DNA of 29,290 nt from Zelonia costaricensis (lineage: Eukaryota; Euglenozoa; Kinetoplastea; Trypanosomatida; Trypanosomatidae), in NCBI GenBank assembly GCA_030849075.1, contig JASAOO010003216.1, forward strand, positions 1 to 29,290, read 5' to 3'. The translations under genes and the position numbers were made by a program. A model generated the notes under the pieces. The model had not been told where the DNA came from. It worked only from the letters and a program-made list of their open reading frames with translations, and made no database searches. Shown in pieces: positions 18,773 to 29,230 of this stretch (position 1 is its first letter; every line of letters begins with the position of its first letter).

Positions 18773-21458
18773 AAACAACAATAAGATGAAGGGAGGGAAA
18801 GATGGGGGACGATGGACGAGCAGGTGTGTGATAGCAACCAAAAGGGAGAACAGCAAGAGAAAGCACAACGGTGAGGAGAACACAAGGAAGCGGAGGAGTG
18901 GACGATGAACAGAGTACACGGGAGACTGGGAGTAGAGAGGCGAGGCCATTCAGAGGAAGAACACAAAGGGGAACATACTGGCGCATGTAGGAGGCGTACT
19001 GTGGTGATGCTGGCGAAGAAGAGGGTGGGGGAAGGAGGAAAGAGGGAAAGAGGATTTCCGTGTACACACGAACATGGCAGGGCAGCGAAGATGGCGGCGG
19101 TTTGCGAGCGCTTTCGTCCCTTCACACCCATTCCAGTTCGCGCGCAGCGAAAAGAAAGAAAAAGGAGAAGGGGGTAGCTGGAAGGGGTGTGGGTGCAGAT
19201 GGTAAGTATGCGGGGAAAGGAGCCGCCGCAGCAAGTCGCTGCACTCTGCGCTTGACGTTCTCTCTCTTTTTGCGGTAGCCCCACTTTCCACTCTCGTCAG
19301 CTTACGCGCGCACCTCCCTCGAGGTGTTTCTCTCACACGGCACGTACAACAGCGCGGCGGGGGGAAGTAATGAAAAGAAAGAAAGCGGCGAGTGGGATCA
19401 GCGGCGACGAGCTGCACGGCACGTGTAACCGACGCTTGGCTTGATGCAAGGGCATGAGTCAAGCGGTTCAGTGACTGAAGCGAGCAAGAAAAAAGAACAG
19501 CCGATTTAGCAGGTTGCGAGAAGCGCAGAGGGTGAGGCAAGATGACAAAGGAAAAAAAAAAACGGCCCCAGAGTTTTCGTTCGATCAGTGTTTCTTTTCT
19601 CCTTTTGTTCCACCCTACTCGTCCTCGCACGTCAGCCGCGTCTTGCTCGCTCGGTTGCAGCACCGCGAAAGCAGATGCACTGACACACAGAAAAGACACG
19701 AACCCAGGACACACGCTCGCGAGCGACAAAGAAGAAGGCAGAAAAAAGATGCCCTCAGGAGGAAAAAAAAGAAGTTGGGGCCAGAAGAGCACGCGGCTCC
19801 ACCGTTCATATCGAATTGCCCAGGGACCTACTAATACGGAGTGCTTGTCTCTTCTATTCCCCTTCCTTCTTTCAAGGTAGCGCATTCGTGCCGTACCTCC
19901 TCGGGTTCACGGCGACACCTACATCAGCCCCTCATCTTTCCGTCGTCGCAGGTTCCAGGGTGCACTGGCTTTCAAGCGTCTTCGGTATGTTGGGGGAGGT
20001 GGACACGGATGGAGGATGGAGGTGGGGAGGGGGGGGGGCGAGGAAAAGGGGGTGCGTGCAAAATGGCGAGCGAGGGGTGGGTGGGGTGAAGAAGCAAAGT
20101 GGTCAAGTCAAGAGAGGACAAAAAAAAGGCACAAGTGCGGCGTCACAAGAGGAGGAAAAAGGCAAAGAGGGATCGCAGTCGCGGAGGCGTGGAACGCCTG
20201 CACCGCCGCTGGTGCGGTCCTGCAAGCAGAAGAGAAACAGGAAGCGAGACCACCACACAAGCACACACAGACACACAGACACAGGAAAACAAGAGCGCCA
20301 CGCGGCGAAGCGAAAAGGAGAACACACACAAAAAAAGAGGCAAGTACAGGAAGCTCGTGTATATGATCAGAGTTAGTTTCACCCAATTGAAAACACAAAC
20401 AAAAAAGAGAAGAAAAAAAAAGAAGACAGTGGGAGAGAGAGATGGGAAAGAGTGGAGGAGGGCGGGAGAAAAGGGGGAAAAAAGGGCGTCTCGTTTTCCA
20501 GCAACGCGATCCGGTGTTTTCTTTTTCTATGTTTTTTCTTTTTTATGTGGTGCAAGCGCTCCTGCGCACCCGGTCTTCTCTCGCGCCTCCAGCAACACTC
20601 CACCGCCGACTGCCTTGCGCAGAACGCGCTCCCCACACGCCAGCGAGAGGGAAGGAGGAGCGCCAGAAAAAAAAAGAAAGAGATGGGAGTGGAGCGGCAG
20701 GATGGCGCCCCAGCACAAGCGTGCATGCCTGCGAGCACGCGCAGCGCAGAGGCGAGATAGAAGTGGCTGGGGGGGGGAAGGGAGCGAGGGGAGGATGCGA
20801 GGAGGAAAAGGAAGGGGAGGGCGGCGCTGAAGCAAGAGAAAAAAAAAGCCCGGCGAGGGCAGCACCACGCCATCTGGACACCACATCCTGCTAACGTCAA
20901 TGCTCTGATAGGCGGCACGGCTATTGAGCACCTCGAAAGAGCACCCCCCTCCCCACACATACGGACACAAAGCAGACTCATCACAGAAGAGCCACGGCGA
21001 GAGCGGAAGGGCACTGGGAGGGGCGTGGGGAAAACGGAAGAGCAGGAGCTGCGGGGAAGACGAAGGTTGGGTGGGTGGTGGGAGATGAAGGAGAGCACGC
21101 GCATGCAGAGAGCGAGAGCGGCGATGGGGCAGCGGCACTGCAGACCGGGTGAAGGGCAAGAAAGAGAAGAGAAGGGGAGGGAAGGGGGGGGGAAGGAGGG
21201 GAAGGGAGTGAGCTTTACATAGAATTCAGAGGCCTTCGCGCGGCGCCGCCGCTCCATTTTTTTTTTCTCTTTGCTCCAAACCAGGGTATCCCTTCTTCTG
21301 CTTTCCCGCCTTTCATGACTTTTAAGAACCTCACCCGCCCGGAAACAAAAAAGGAATCTGATAAAGATCAGGTGGGAGTTTGGGAGTGAGCGTGGGAGTC
21401 CGGTGCGGGGCGTTCGAGAAAGGGAAGTGAGGAGAGACTCGCTCAAGCAAAAAAATGC

Positions 21459-21459
21459 N
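21459..21459. other. unresolved base (N) beside a C homopolymer
   Basis: A single N precedes a run of eleven C on the plus strand. The homopolymer length, and possibly the local assembly, is uncertain here. Confidence 0.95.
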
Positions 21460-21875
21460 CCCCCCCCCCCCTCACTCACTTACACAGGTAAGGTGGCGAC
21501 GCATGACAGGGCTTGAGGCGTGTGCTTGTCGGAAGGGCGGAGGGGGAGGGGGGATGGGAGACAGGGGAAGGCCACGATTGTCACCCGGCTGGGATCTGCA
21601 CGAGTTCAGCAAGAAAAAAAAAAGCAGCTGAAACAACCAAAACAGCAAGGTACGGGTGAAAACGACAACAACAACAAAAGGAGCTTCAAAAAGAGAAAAA
21701 AAGAGGTGCACAGAAGCGAGGGCAACCCAAACATGATGGCGGTGTCCGGTGATCGGGGAGGGGACGCACCCGAGGCCGATTCACACGAGACACACACGCA
21801 AGGCGCACACGTACACACACGAAGAAACAAAACAGAAAGGGCTTCAAACGGGAAGACACGGTCACACGCACGAAG

Positions 21876-21878
<3 letters not shown>

Positions 21879-21906
<28 letters not shown>
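21879..21906. repeat. (CA)n microsatellite
   Basis: Fourteen CA units on the plus strand. Confidence 0.9.
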
Positions 21907-21909
<3 letters not shown>

Positions 21910-22117
21910 GTGCAGAGTTCGAAGAGGTTGCAGTGGCTGACAGACAGAGAGAGGAGGGAAGTCTGGGCAGCATGCACAAAGGCGAAAATCAACAACCACT
22001 AAAAGCAAACACCTGAACGTAAAGGAGGGGGGAGAGTGGCAGAAAAGGGACAGATGGGCAAGCGAGAAGATGAGGGGAGGACAGAAAGCGGAGGAGTCTG
22101 CACGCACCACAATGCAC

Positions 22118-22194
22118 CTCGTGACACCAGTGCATGTGACCCTACACCCACGCGTGTGGTCACATGCACTGGGAACTGCAGCTGGCGTCACGAG
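22118..22194. repeat. large inverted repeat (hairpin or cruciform)
   Basis: A perfect 15-bp inverted repeat pairs 127-141 with 158-172 (coordinates plus 22000). It extends inward by 4 bp (144-147 with 154-157, leaving a 6-nt loop) and outward by a perfect 8-bp pair (118-125 with 187-194). The right arm carries an extra 14 nt at 173-186. That insert contains a second CTGG, so the outer helix can also pair 121-130 with 182-191 with a single mismatch, which gives two alternative registers. It lies about 800 nt downstream of the EF-hand/WD40 stop codon in the sense direction, so it would be in that gene's 3' UTR or an independent RNA. Confidence 0.85.
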
Positions 22195-22842
22195 ACTAGG
22201 GTAGGGAGACGGCAAGAGTCCTCAAGTTCCAAGCACAGGGGAGGAGGGCACGGAATGTCACCGGAGTTCAAAAGCAAACGAGGAGAGAGAGGACAACACA
22301 CGCGGACCAACTGAGGAAGGAGGAAGAGAAAGCGTGTGTGTGGAGGGAGACCGAGATTGGGCCATGGGGGGGTTTGAGGGGGGGAAGGGGAAGGAATGGA
22401 GCAGGGGTCTTTTGTATTGATGCCTTCCCCCCTTTGCGTGAGTCATCCCTCGCTTCGCTACCGTTTCTACGCGAGGAGGGGCAGGAGCATCACGACGGCG
22501 GCACGCAGCGCTGGAGCGCGGCTTGCGAGGGCGCAGAGCTGAGGGCGGCGCCAGCATGACAACCGGCAAGCAAGAGGGGGCTGAAGGGGGGGGGGTAGGG
22601 AGGGAGGGGGCGGAAGGAGGCGCACCCCCGGAAGGCAAACATAGACGCGCTGTTATCAGCAGCGGCGACGTCAATAGAGAAAGCTGGGGCGCATTGGAGG
22701 GAGGGGTGGCTGGCTGGCTGGCTCAATGCATGCACCACGCACACAAAACACAGCCAGGCAAAAGAGAAGGCGCCACGGCAGAGACAACGGCGGCGGTTCT
22801 TTTCCCTTCCAGATTATCCAGCTTTGCACATACATACAACTT

Positions 22843-22848
<6 letters not shown>

Positions 22849-22874
<26 letters not shown>
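22849..22874. repeat. (CA)n microsatellite
   Basis: Thirteen CA units on the plus strand, about 115 nt downstream of the EF-hand/WD40 stop codon. Confidence 0.9.
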
Positions 22875-22878
<4 letters not shown>

Positions 22879-22989
22879 CGAGCACAAACTTTAGCGGAGG
22901 AAAAAAACACACGGAAGAGGGAGGCGGGGGACGCACATAATATGAGTAAGAGAAGCACCGGGCTGGTATTTTGTGGAGGGCTTGCATCG

Positions 22990-24852
22990 CTAGTTGATGC
23001 AGATACGGTATACGTTGCCGAAGTCGTCACCGCACACCATGGTGTCGCCGGCGAACGTCGACGCCGTGTACACGCTGGAGCGCAGCTGCACGTCCATGAT
23101 GCTCTCCTCCTTGTCTCGTGCGTAGTTCACGACGTGCATCTGGCCCACCGAGTTGAAGCAGAAGAGCAAGTTGCGGTGCTCCATCGCAGCGAACACAGCC
23201 GTTGTCCACAGCACTTCCTCCGCGGCGTACGAGCCTGGCGACGTCACGACGTTGGCGCTGCGAAAGACGTTCACGGAGGAGAAGGTCGCACCGTTCCAGA
23301 TGATGATCTTCCGCTCGCAGCAGGTCAGCAGCATTGTGTCGTCGGCGTTGAAGGAGGTCTGCCAGACGAGGGACTCGTGGCCGCTTAGCTTGGCGATGAG
23401 CTGCAGCGAGTGCGCGTTGGCTACATATGCGCAGCTCTCGCAGCTGCGCGAGAAGGCAATCACCTCGCTCTTTGTGTTCTGCGTTGCGAGCGCCACGATC
23501 ACACCGGGGGTCTCACACGGGATGTCCGGCAGCACGGCGCGCACCTTCGCCTTCGACGTCGTCGCCTTGCGCACCAAGTTGTCCTGGCACCCGCTGAACA
23601 CAAACTTGCCATCGCAGCTGACGGCGACGGCCGTGACGATGCCGGGGTGCTCGGCGAAGCTGCACTCCAGCCCGACGGTGCGGTCCCATGAAACCATGTA
23701 GTTGTCCCGCGCTGCGGTCACGACGTGCTTGCGGTCGGACGAGAGGGTGATGCCAAGCAGCGAGCCTTGGTGGCCAACCAGCCGGCGCACCTCCGCCCCG
23801 TTACTCATGCTATACAGATGGGCTACATTGTCGTGGCGGTGCGCCACGGCGTACAGCATGCCGTCCGGGGACAGGGCAATGCACTTGATTCGGCTGGACT
23901 GGCTACACAAGTTCGTCACCTGGACGCCGCGCATGCGGACGGCGTTGGCCGGCAGCGAGTGTCGCGCCGCGAGCCCCTTGATGTCTGGCGAGGCGAGGGT
24001 GGCGAGCGGGTCTGGGCGCCCGTCCTCGCTGCCGCTGCTAGAGTTGGACGTCGTCGGCCGTGCCTCGTTGCGGTCCGCCTGCAGGCAGTCCTCGCCGCTC
24101 TCTACATGGATGAAGAACGAGACGAAGTCGCTCTCGGTGAGGAAGCCATCCTTGTCGTGGTAGGCTGCCGCCATCATGACCGCCGTCGAGGCGCTCCTCG
24201 CGTCGTTGAAGAGGGTGTCCGCCAGGTCCATGCTCGACACGCGGCCGCGCTTGCCGTGGTCAACAATGGAGAAGACGCGCTTGAGGTACTCCTCTTTGCC
24301 CTCGCCTTCGCGACGCGCTGTCACGTCGTTCAGCTGAGAATACACCTCGTTGAGGGTGCTGCTCAGACGCCGGCCCCGGCTACCGATGCTGAAGCTGCTG
24401 CTCGAGTTCGGCGACGACACGGAGGGCCTCTTGGCGTCGTCGCGAGGTTTGGGCCGCAGGTCGTCCAGGAGGGAGACCTTTTCCGACATCATCGAGACCC
24501 GCTGCAGGCTGATCCGCTTCAGCACCGCAATCGACGAGGAGCGCTGCACCTGCGTCGCAGCCATTGCCCGTGCTGCAGCCGCGGCCGACGCGGCGTCACC
24601 GGCACCGTCGTGCACGTCGTCCGGCTGCGCCTGTGCGGCGGCCTCGCGGTTGTGCCGCTGCAGGTCCGACCAGACATGCGCGTCGTAGCCCGCGAAGGGG
24701 GTGTCGGAGTGAAGGGACTGCAACGTCTCGGAGGAAAGAATGCGTTGCGATTCCTTGAGCGACGCGGGGTGCAGCGCCGACGGCGTCGCGCTCTTTGCCC
24801 CCGTCTCGGTGCTGACGGAATCTGGCGCTTCTCGTGCCACACAAATACCCAT
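22990..24852 (-). CDS. EF-hand and WD40 repeat protein with N-terminal acylation signal, function unknown
   Basis: A 620-aa protein. It begins MGICVAREA: Gly2 with a small residue at position 6 fits N-myristoylation, and Cys4 fits added palmitoylation, which in trypanosomatids often directs proteins to the flagellar or plasma membrane. Residues 100-170 are Ser/Arg-rich and probably disordered. An EF-hand pair lies at about 185-250. Its first loop (D198 to D209) is degenerate; the second (231-242) keeps D233, D235, G236 and D242 but has Tyr at the first position. Residues about 318-620 form a WD40 propeller; clear units start near 321, 360, 402, 449, 491, 545 and 590, with GH and WD/WN-type ends at 360-390 and 491-519. 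A membrane-attached, possibly calcium-responsive scaffold is inferred. ATG is the complement of 24850-24852; stop is TAG. Confidence 0.92.
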   Translation of the reverse strand: MGICVAREAPDSVSTETGAKSATPSALHPASLKESQRILSSETLQSLHSDTPFAGYDAHVWSDLQRHNREAAAQAQPDDVHDGAGDAASAAAAARAMAATQVQRSSSIAVLKRISLQRVSMMSEKVSLLDDLRPKPRDDAKRPSVSSPNSSSSFSIGSRGRRLSSTLNEVYSQLNDVTARREGEGKEEYLKRVFSIVDHGKRGRVSSMDLADTLFNDARSASTAVMMAAAYHDKDGFLTESDFVSFFIHVESGEDCLQADRNEARPTTSNSSSGSEDGRPDPLATLASPDIKGLAARHSLPANAVRMRGVQVTNLCSQSSRIKCIALSPDGMLYAVAHRHDNVAHLYSMSNGAEVRRLVGHQGSLLGITLSSDRKHVVTAARDNYMVSWDRTVGLECSFAEHPGIVTAVAVSCDGKFVFSGCQDNLVRKATTSKAKVRAVLPDIPCETPGVIVALATQNTKSEVIAFSRSCESCAYVANAHSLQLIAKLSGHESLVWQTSFNADDTMLLTCCERKIIIWNGATFSSVNVFRSANVVTSPGSYAAEEVLWTTAVFAAMEHRNLLFCFNSVGQMHVVNYARDKEESIMDVQLRSSVYTASTFAGDTMVCGDDFGNVYRICIN

Positions 24853-24873
24853 GGTTGGTTGAGGGTTGTGGTA

Positions 24874-24875
24874 CT
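24874..24875 (-). promoter_or_regulatory. candidate spliced-leader acceptor AG for the EF-hand/WD40 gene
   Basis: First AG after 177 nt without AG (complement of 24876-25052), which includes long CT tracts. It gives a 21-nt 5' UTR with no upstream ATG; ATGs further upstream lie before the acceptor and would be removed. Confidence 0.6.
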
Positions 24876-25861
24876 ACCGACAGGGTTAGGTTGATTTTGA
24901 GCCATTCATGTGCGGGCACACGTTCATATGTGTGCGTGTGAGAGCGAAGGAGAAAAAGTGCGGTGAAGCGGATGAACATTGAGGGAGGCGAGAACGAGAC
25001 GAGGGGTGGGGTGAGGGGTGGGGAGCAGAGAATGGGGGAGAGTTCGGAGTGCCTAGGGAGTTGCACCTGGGGACATAGGCGGACACGGGGGAGAGACGAG
25101 AGGGAGGGCACTGTGGCCCACGGTGGCGCCGTGCTTGACAGAGCGGGTACAAGGGAGGGGTGGGGCGGTGGTGGCGGAGGAACGGAGAGGGAGCCGCCCG
25201 CCTCAGTAGCCGGTGGTAGACATGCAGCAATGGTAGTCTTTCTTTAGTTGTGGCGATCATTTGGTGGAGTAGGTGTCTGCGCGTGTGTGCGTGTGACGAA
25301 TTGAATTCCCTCCCCCTCTTTTTGCAAACGGGCAGGCCCGCGGTGGCGAGGCTACACCGCTCCCTCGCCACGCCACTCTTGTACCCGTCCCCCACGTGTG
25401 AGGTGAGATTAAGCGGGGTCGTCGCAAGACGGTTAGGCTCCCAAGGGGGTGGGGGAGGGGGAGGGAGCTGAGGTGGAGAAGGAGGAGGAGGGGAGGTGGA
25501 GGAGACCGCAGTCTACTGTGTGCGATGCGGCTATGCGTCTTCGTCACAAGAGAGAAAAAAAGATGAGGAGGAGGAGAAGAGAGATGGCCCTGGCGTCCTT
25601 GCGCGCCTCGGGCACGGCAAGCAAACGCAGTGAAACTGGAGCGTTTTCTTTTTCTTCGTTTGTCATCTGACACCTCGTGCACGAGTTACTTCCCACTCTC
25701 CTCCTCCCCCCCTCCTTGGGAGGGCGCACACTACCACCAGTGTTGCCACCAGCACGCAGCCGGTAGCACCTGGTGTCACGTACTGCAGTAGAAGCAAGAC
25801 ACGACAAAACAGTAGAGACGACGCGGCGGCATGGACAGCAGCAGCAACAGCAGCCGCAAAC

Positions 25862-25864
<3 letters not shown>

Positions 25865-25898
<34 letters not shown>
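25865..25898. repeat. (CA)n microsatellite
   Basis: Seventeen CA units on the plus strand, in the presumed 3' UTR of the upstream beta-propeller gene. Confidence 0.92.
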
Positions 25899-25900
<2 letters not shown>

Positions 25901-26060
25901 ACAAACAAAAAAAAACGATTTCGGGTGCAGCAGGAACAGCCGCTGTACCGAGGCAGCATTCAAGGAAAAGAAAGGAAGACTGATAGGCGCGATAAAGGAA
26001 GAGAGAGGGGAGAGAGTGGCGTGCGTGCGACACGCCGACGAACGCCGACGGCGGCGGCGC

Positions 26061-27950
26061 CTATGGGTCCAGGCGGAAGCGCTGAGTGGATTGCGGCCCA
26101 AACGCGTACAACACATAGCTGCCCGCGTGCTCGGCGCTGCAGGCCCCTCCGCCGAGCACCACTCGGGTGGCAGGGGGCACATGCTGGGCGTGGTGGAAGA
26201 GCCGGACACCTGTGCAGACGTCGACGCACACAATCCCGGCTGAGGAGGCCGCAGCAGCGTTGGCCACGCGCGCCAGGACGTTGCCCGCCATCGCGGTGCT
26301 GCACGCGCCGGCCTGGCCACCACTAGGGCGGGAGGACAGGAGGGTGCAGACGGGGTCGGCGGCAGCAGCCAGGCGACGTAGGTCCCACAGCTTCGCCGCG
26401 CCGTCGCGGGCAACGGAGACGATGCCGTGAGTGAGCCCCGGTACGGCGTACACGGCCGTGATGTCCGACCCGACGTGCCGCGGCGTGGGGCTGAACGGGG
26501 CGGTCTTGCCCAACACGCGCGTCGCCGCAGAGAGCAGCTGGATCGTGCCGTTTCGCATTCCTGCAACGACCAGCGCCCCGGACCGATCTGCAGTGATGGC
26601 CGTGACGTCTGTGGTGGCAAAGGTTGCCAGCCGCGTGGTGTGCCATGCAGCGTCGTGGCGGTGCACTGCAAATACGCTACGCCCCGCGCCAACGTGGAAG
26701 GTCGTCACCGCGGCCGGTGAGGCCACCACACGCTCCTGCACGGACCGCGACGGCAGCTGCGACCCCGTACCGCACATGGACACAGCAGTAGCAGCGGCAA
26801 CGCTGGGGCACCAGCAGGAGATGCTCGCGAGGCGCAGCGGACTGCATTGGACGCCATCCAGCTTCAGCGATGCGAGCGCTGCTAGCGCCGGCTGCGGTCC
26901 GCACCATTCGTACGTGAGGCGTGCAGAGAGGATGTGCGTTGTGGTCACCACGCACATGCAGCACGCCCCACTCACAGCACGTCCATCATCGACGAGCTCC
27001 TCATGACGACACTCCAGTCCCACACACTGCTGCCCAGCGGCTGTCCCTGTGGTGGCTGCGATGGTGGCGACGTGAACTTGGTCGAGCGACGCCGTGCCGT
27101 GAGCACCAGGGACCGATTTGTCGTCCCCTTCCGCACACAGCAGGTACCAGAGATCGCCATCGCGCCCGTTCATCTTCCACACCACGCCGAGGCGGTTGTC
27201 GTAGCACCACACGTCGTCGCCACGCAGTGGGGGAGGGACGGCGATGTGGTCCCACGCGTCGTGCTGCCAGACGCGCAGCGTGCGGGGATGCGCCACGGCG
27301 AACCGCCACGACCGCAGGCTCGTCACGCGCTGCAGCCGCGTCTCCACAAGAGGATCGCGCCAAGGAGGGGGAGCCAGCTCCTCCATCGAGGCGACCGCGG
27401 CGTGTGTAGTGGCGCAGCGGCTGTTGGTGTTGCTGCTTGCAGGCGTGGCGTCGGTGGCTGGCCCGGCAGGGGCGTGCGCGAGGACCTCCTTGAAAATGAA
27501 GAAACCGTTATCGGTGGCCTCTCGAAGGGTCGTTACGGCAGTCGCGCTGCTCACCACGCTGAGGGAGGCTCTGGCGCCCTGCGGGCTGCTTGGTCTGCTG
27601 CTGGCGCCGGTGCTTGTGCTGCCACCCCCCCCCACGCGCTCGAGTAGGACGAGATCGGCGGAAAGCGGCCGCCGGCGGCGCAGCGGGACGCGTCCGTCGC
27701 CGAACCAGCGCTCAGGGCAGCGACGCGCCTGCAAGACGTGCACGTACATTTCGCGGGCGGGAATGTAGATGGCGCCTTTCCGCACATCGACGGTCCGGCC
27801 GTCGGCCATGGTGCAGCGCAGCGCCCGCCCGCGGGTGGCGGCAGAGGCGGAACGGACGATACCGCGCTGCTCGTGGCGTTCGCGGCGCCAGTTGCGTCGC
27901 AGCTCCGCCTCCAGCTCCGCGTCGGATGAAGACGAGGAGGAGAGCTCCAT
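26061..27950 (-). CDS. hypothetical beta-propeller (WD40-like) protein
   Basis: A 629-aa protein with no name I recognise. Residues 1-30 are Ser/Glu/Arg-rich. A conserved-looking block spans about 46-105, with a short strand-rich segment (RTVDVRKGAIYIP) followed by a basic RRRRP patch. From about 205 onward the sequence is strand-rich with degenerate WD40 units. The clearest are at 447-475 and 496-523, the latter ending in DGAAKLWDLRR; others are too weak to delimit. It is likely a scaffold; the partner is unknown. ATG at the complement of 27948-27950 is preferred because a good splice acceptor lies 44 nt upstream. The frame stays open to an earlier ATG at 28196, but those 82 codons read like translated UTR and lie beyond that acceptor. 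Stop is TAG. Confidence 0.85.
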   Translation of the reverse strand: MELSSSSSSDAELEAELRRNWRRERHEQRGIVRSASAATRGRALRCTMADGRTVDVRKGAIYIPAREMYVHVLQARRCPERWFGDGRVPLRRRRPLSADLVLLERVGGGGSTSTGASSRPSSPQGARASLSVVSSATAVTTLREATDNGFFIFKEVLAHAPAGPATDATPASSNTNSRCATTHAAVASMEELAPPPWRDPLVETRLQRVTSLRSWRFAVAHPRTLRVWQHDAWDHIAVPPPLRGDDVWCYDNRLGVVWKMNGRDGDLWYLLCAEGDDKSVPGAHGTASLDQVHVATIAATTGTAAGQQCVGLECRHEELVDDGRAVSGACCMCVVTTTHILSARLTYEWCGPQPALAALASLKLDGVQCSPLRLASISCWCPSVAAATAVSMCGTGSQLPSRSVQERVVASPAAVTTFHVGAGRSVFAVHRHDAAWHTTRLATFATTDVTAITADRSGALVVAGMRNGTIQLLSAATRVLGKTAPFSPTPRHVGSDITAVYAVPGLTHGIVSVARDGAAKLWDLRRLAAAADPVCTLLSSRPSGGQAGACSTAMAGNVLARVANAAAASSAGIVCVDVCTGVRLFHHAQHVPPATRVVLGGGACSAEHAGSYVLYAFGPQSTQRFRLDP

Positions 27951-27987
27951 GAACGATGTGAGTCCGAGGCGGAAGAGGGTTACGCAT
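27712..27987 (-). other. upstream open reading frame overlapping the propeller gene start
   Basis: If the acceptor at 27995-27996 is used, the first ATG in the mRNA (complement of 27985-27987) is out of frame with the main gene. It opens a 91-codon frame that runs past the main start. The peptide, beginning MRNPLPPRTH, is Arg/Gly/Ala-rich and follows the codon shadow of the main gene. It is more likely to affect translation than to be a functional protein. Confidence 0.4.
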
Positions 27988-29230
27988 CCGCCCACTGGAC
28001 GAGGGGCGGTTGCGACGCCCGGAAAGACAGAGAGGCGGCGGGGAAGAAGGCGAGAGTGGCGTCGAGTTTCATAGAAGGGCGGGCTTAAACTGCCGCATCG
28101 CTGCTGGTGGGGGAAACAGGGGATGTGGGTGGGGTGGGAGAGGCGAAACAGTGAGAAGAAGTGAGTCTTCAAATGCTGGCTGCTCGGCGAGGACATCGGC
28201 GCATCCGGCGCTCACGAACCTGCGCCACCGTAGCTCCCCTCCCCTTCCACCAGTGAGTGTCACGTCACTCTCCCACTCTGCAAAAAAAAAAGAACAACAA
28301 CAACAACGCAGGAGCATCCACACACCGACGAGCTGTTGCCTGCCACTCGGGGACAAAGGGATCGGTGAGCTGCGTGCATCATTTGGCCTTTGCGTGTGTT
28401 TTCGTGAGCGTTAGTTTCGCCGTATCCTGCAGGGTAGTACTCTGTGAACCTGCCTCCAAGGCACCGGACAAACGGAAGTGGGTAGGCAACCCACTCGCCT
28501 CTCGCTAAAAGCAAAACCGGCTCGGCACGGAGACTGAGAAAGTGGCGCCTAAAGGAGGGGAGGGGAGGAGAGGCGGGGACCGAGAGAGAGAGGAACGGGC
28601 CAGGGACTAGCGCAAAGCGCTCGCCTTTTCTCTCCTCACTCAGCCAGCATTGCATTTCGCGCCTGTGCAACCTCACAGAAGCTGCGGTATCGCCGTGGGC
28701 CTAGACGAGGTGGCGCACAGGTGTGCAGGTGTGGGGCAGGGGGACGGCACAAGACGACGCCGAATACTCGTGCTCGGAGCGAAAGGAACGTACACCGAGA
28801 AGGGGAACGGCGCCTTGAGGAGCGCTGCTCGCTTCCTCATGGCACCACGTAGGCCTCGCCAGTGTCCTTCGCACCTGCGCAAGTCCCCACTACCTCCCTT
28901 GGTTTACCCAGCACACACCCACACACAGAAACGCAGAGGCAGTACGCTCACAAGGTGGCTCGGTTATTAGTCACCTGGACCCGTCCAAGCAAACGAGTGT
29001 ACAACACCGCGAGCGGGGAGAGAGAGAAGAAAAAGGGGAGGAGGGCGAGGGGGCGCCAATAGAAAAAACGAAGGGAAAGAAAGCGAACGACAAACGACGT
29101 GGCGTCGCATCGCCTCGTTGGCACAAAGAGGACAAAGCAACTTCAAAAAAAAAAAAACGGTGGTAGGGCGGCTGCGCCTTGCACACTGCTCCTCTCAGCT
29201 AACGAGCCGTGGACAACCCCCCCTCCACAC
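27951..29230. other. intergenic region, M3 oligopeptidase to propeller gene
   Basis: No gene is seen. It contains the propeller gene leader, a small perfect hairpin at 28477-28495 (7-bp arms, 5-nt loop), and a T13 run on the sense strand (29145-29157) shortly after the oligopeptidase stop codon. Confidence 0.7.
27995..27996 (-). promoter_or_regulatory. candidate spliced-leader acceptor AG for the propeller gene
   Basis: First AG after 87 nt without AG (complement of 27997-28083) with CTTCTTCC and CCTCTCTGTCTTTCC tracts. It gives a 44-nt 5' UTR containing one upstream ATG. Confidence 0.5.

Larger units (their letters stand above)
24853..26060. other. intergenic region between the two WD40-type genes
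   Basis: No gene is seen. The left part is the leader and splice region of the EF-hand/WD40 gene; the rest is the presumed 3' UTR of the gene at 26061-27950. A (CA)n array lies at 25865-25898. Confidence 0.7.

Noticed and set aside
18950..19885. 311-codon minus-strand open frame in the 7.7-kb gap
   Set aside because: Its composition tracks the pyrimidine-rich DNA, it has no recognisable fold or motif, and two strong acceptor-like sites lie downstream of it rather than upstream.
20379..21479. 366-codon minus-strand open frame in the 7.7-kb gap
   Set aside because: It crosses the N base, and its translation is Phe/Leu/Ser/Pro low complexity that follows GA-rich DNA. No domain or acceptor supports it.
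27951..28196. 82-codon N-terminal extension of the propeller protein from an earlier ATG
   Set aside because: The best splice acceptor (27995-27996) lies inside it, and the translated extension looks like UTR sequence.
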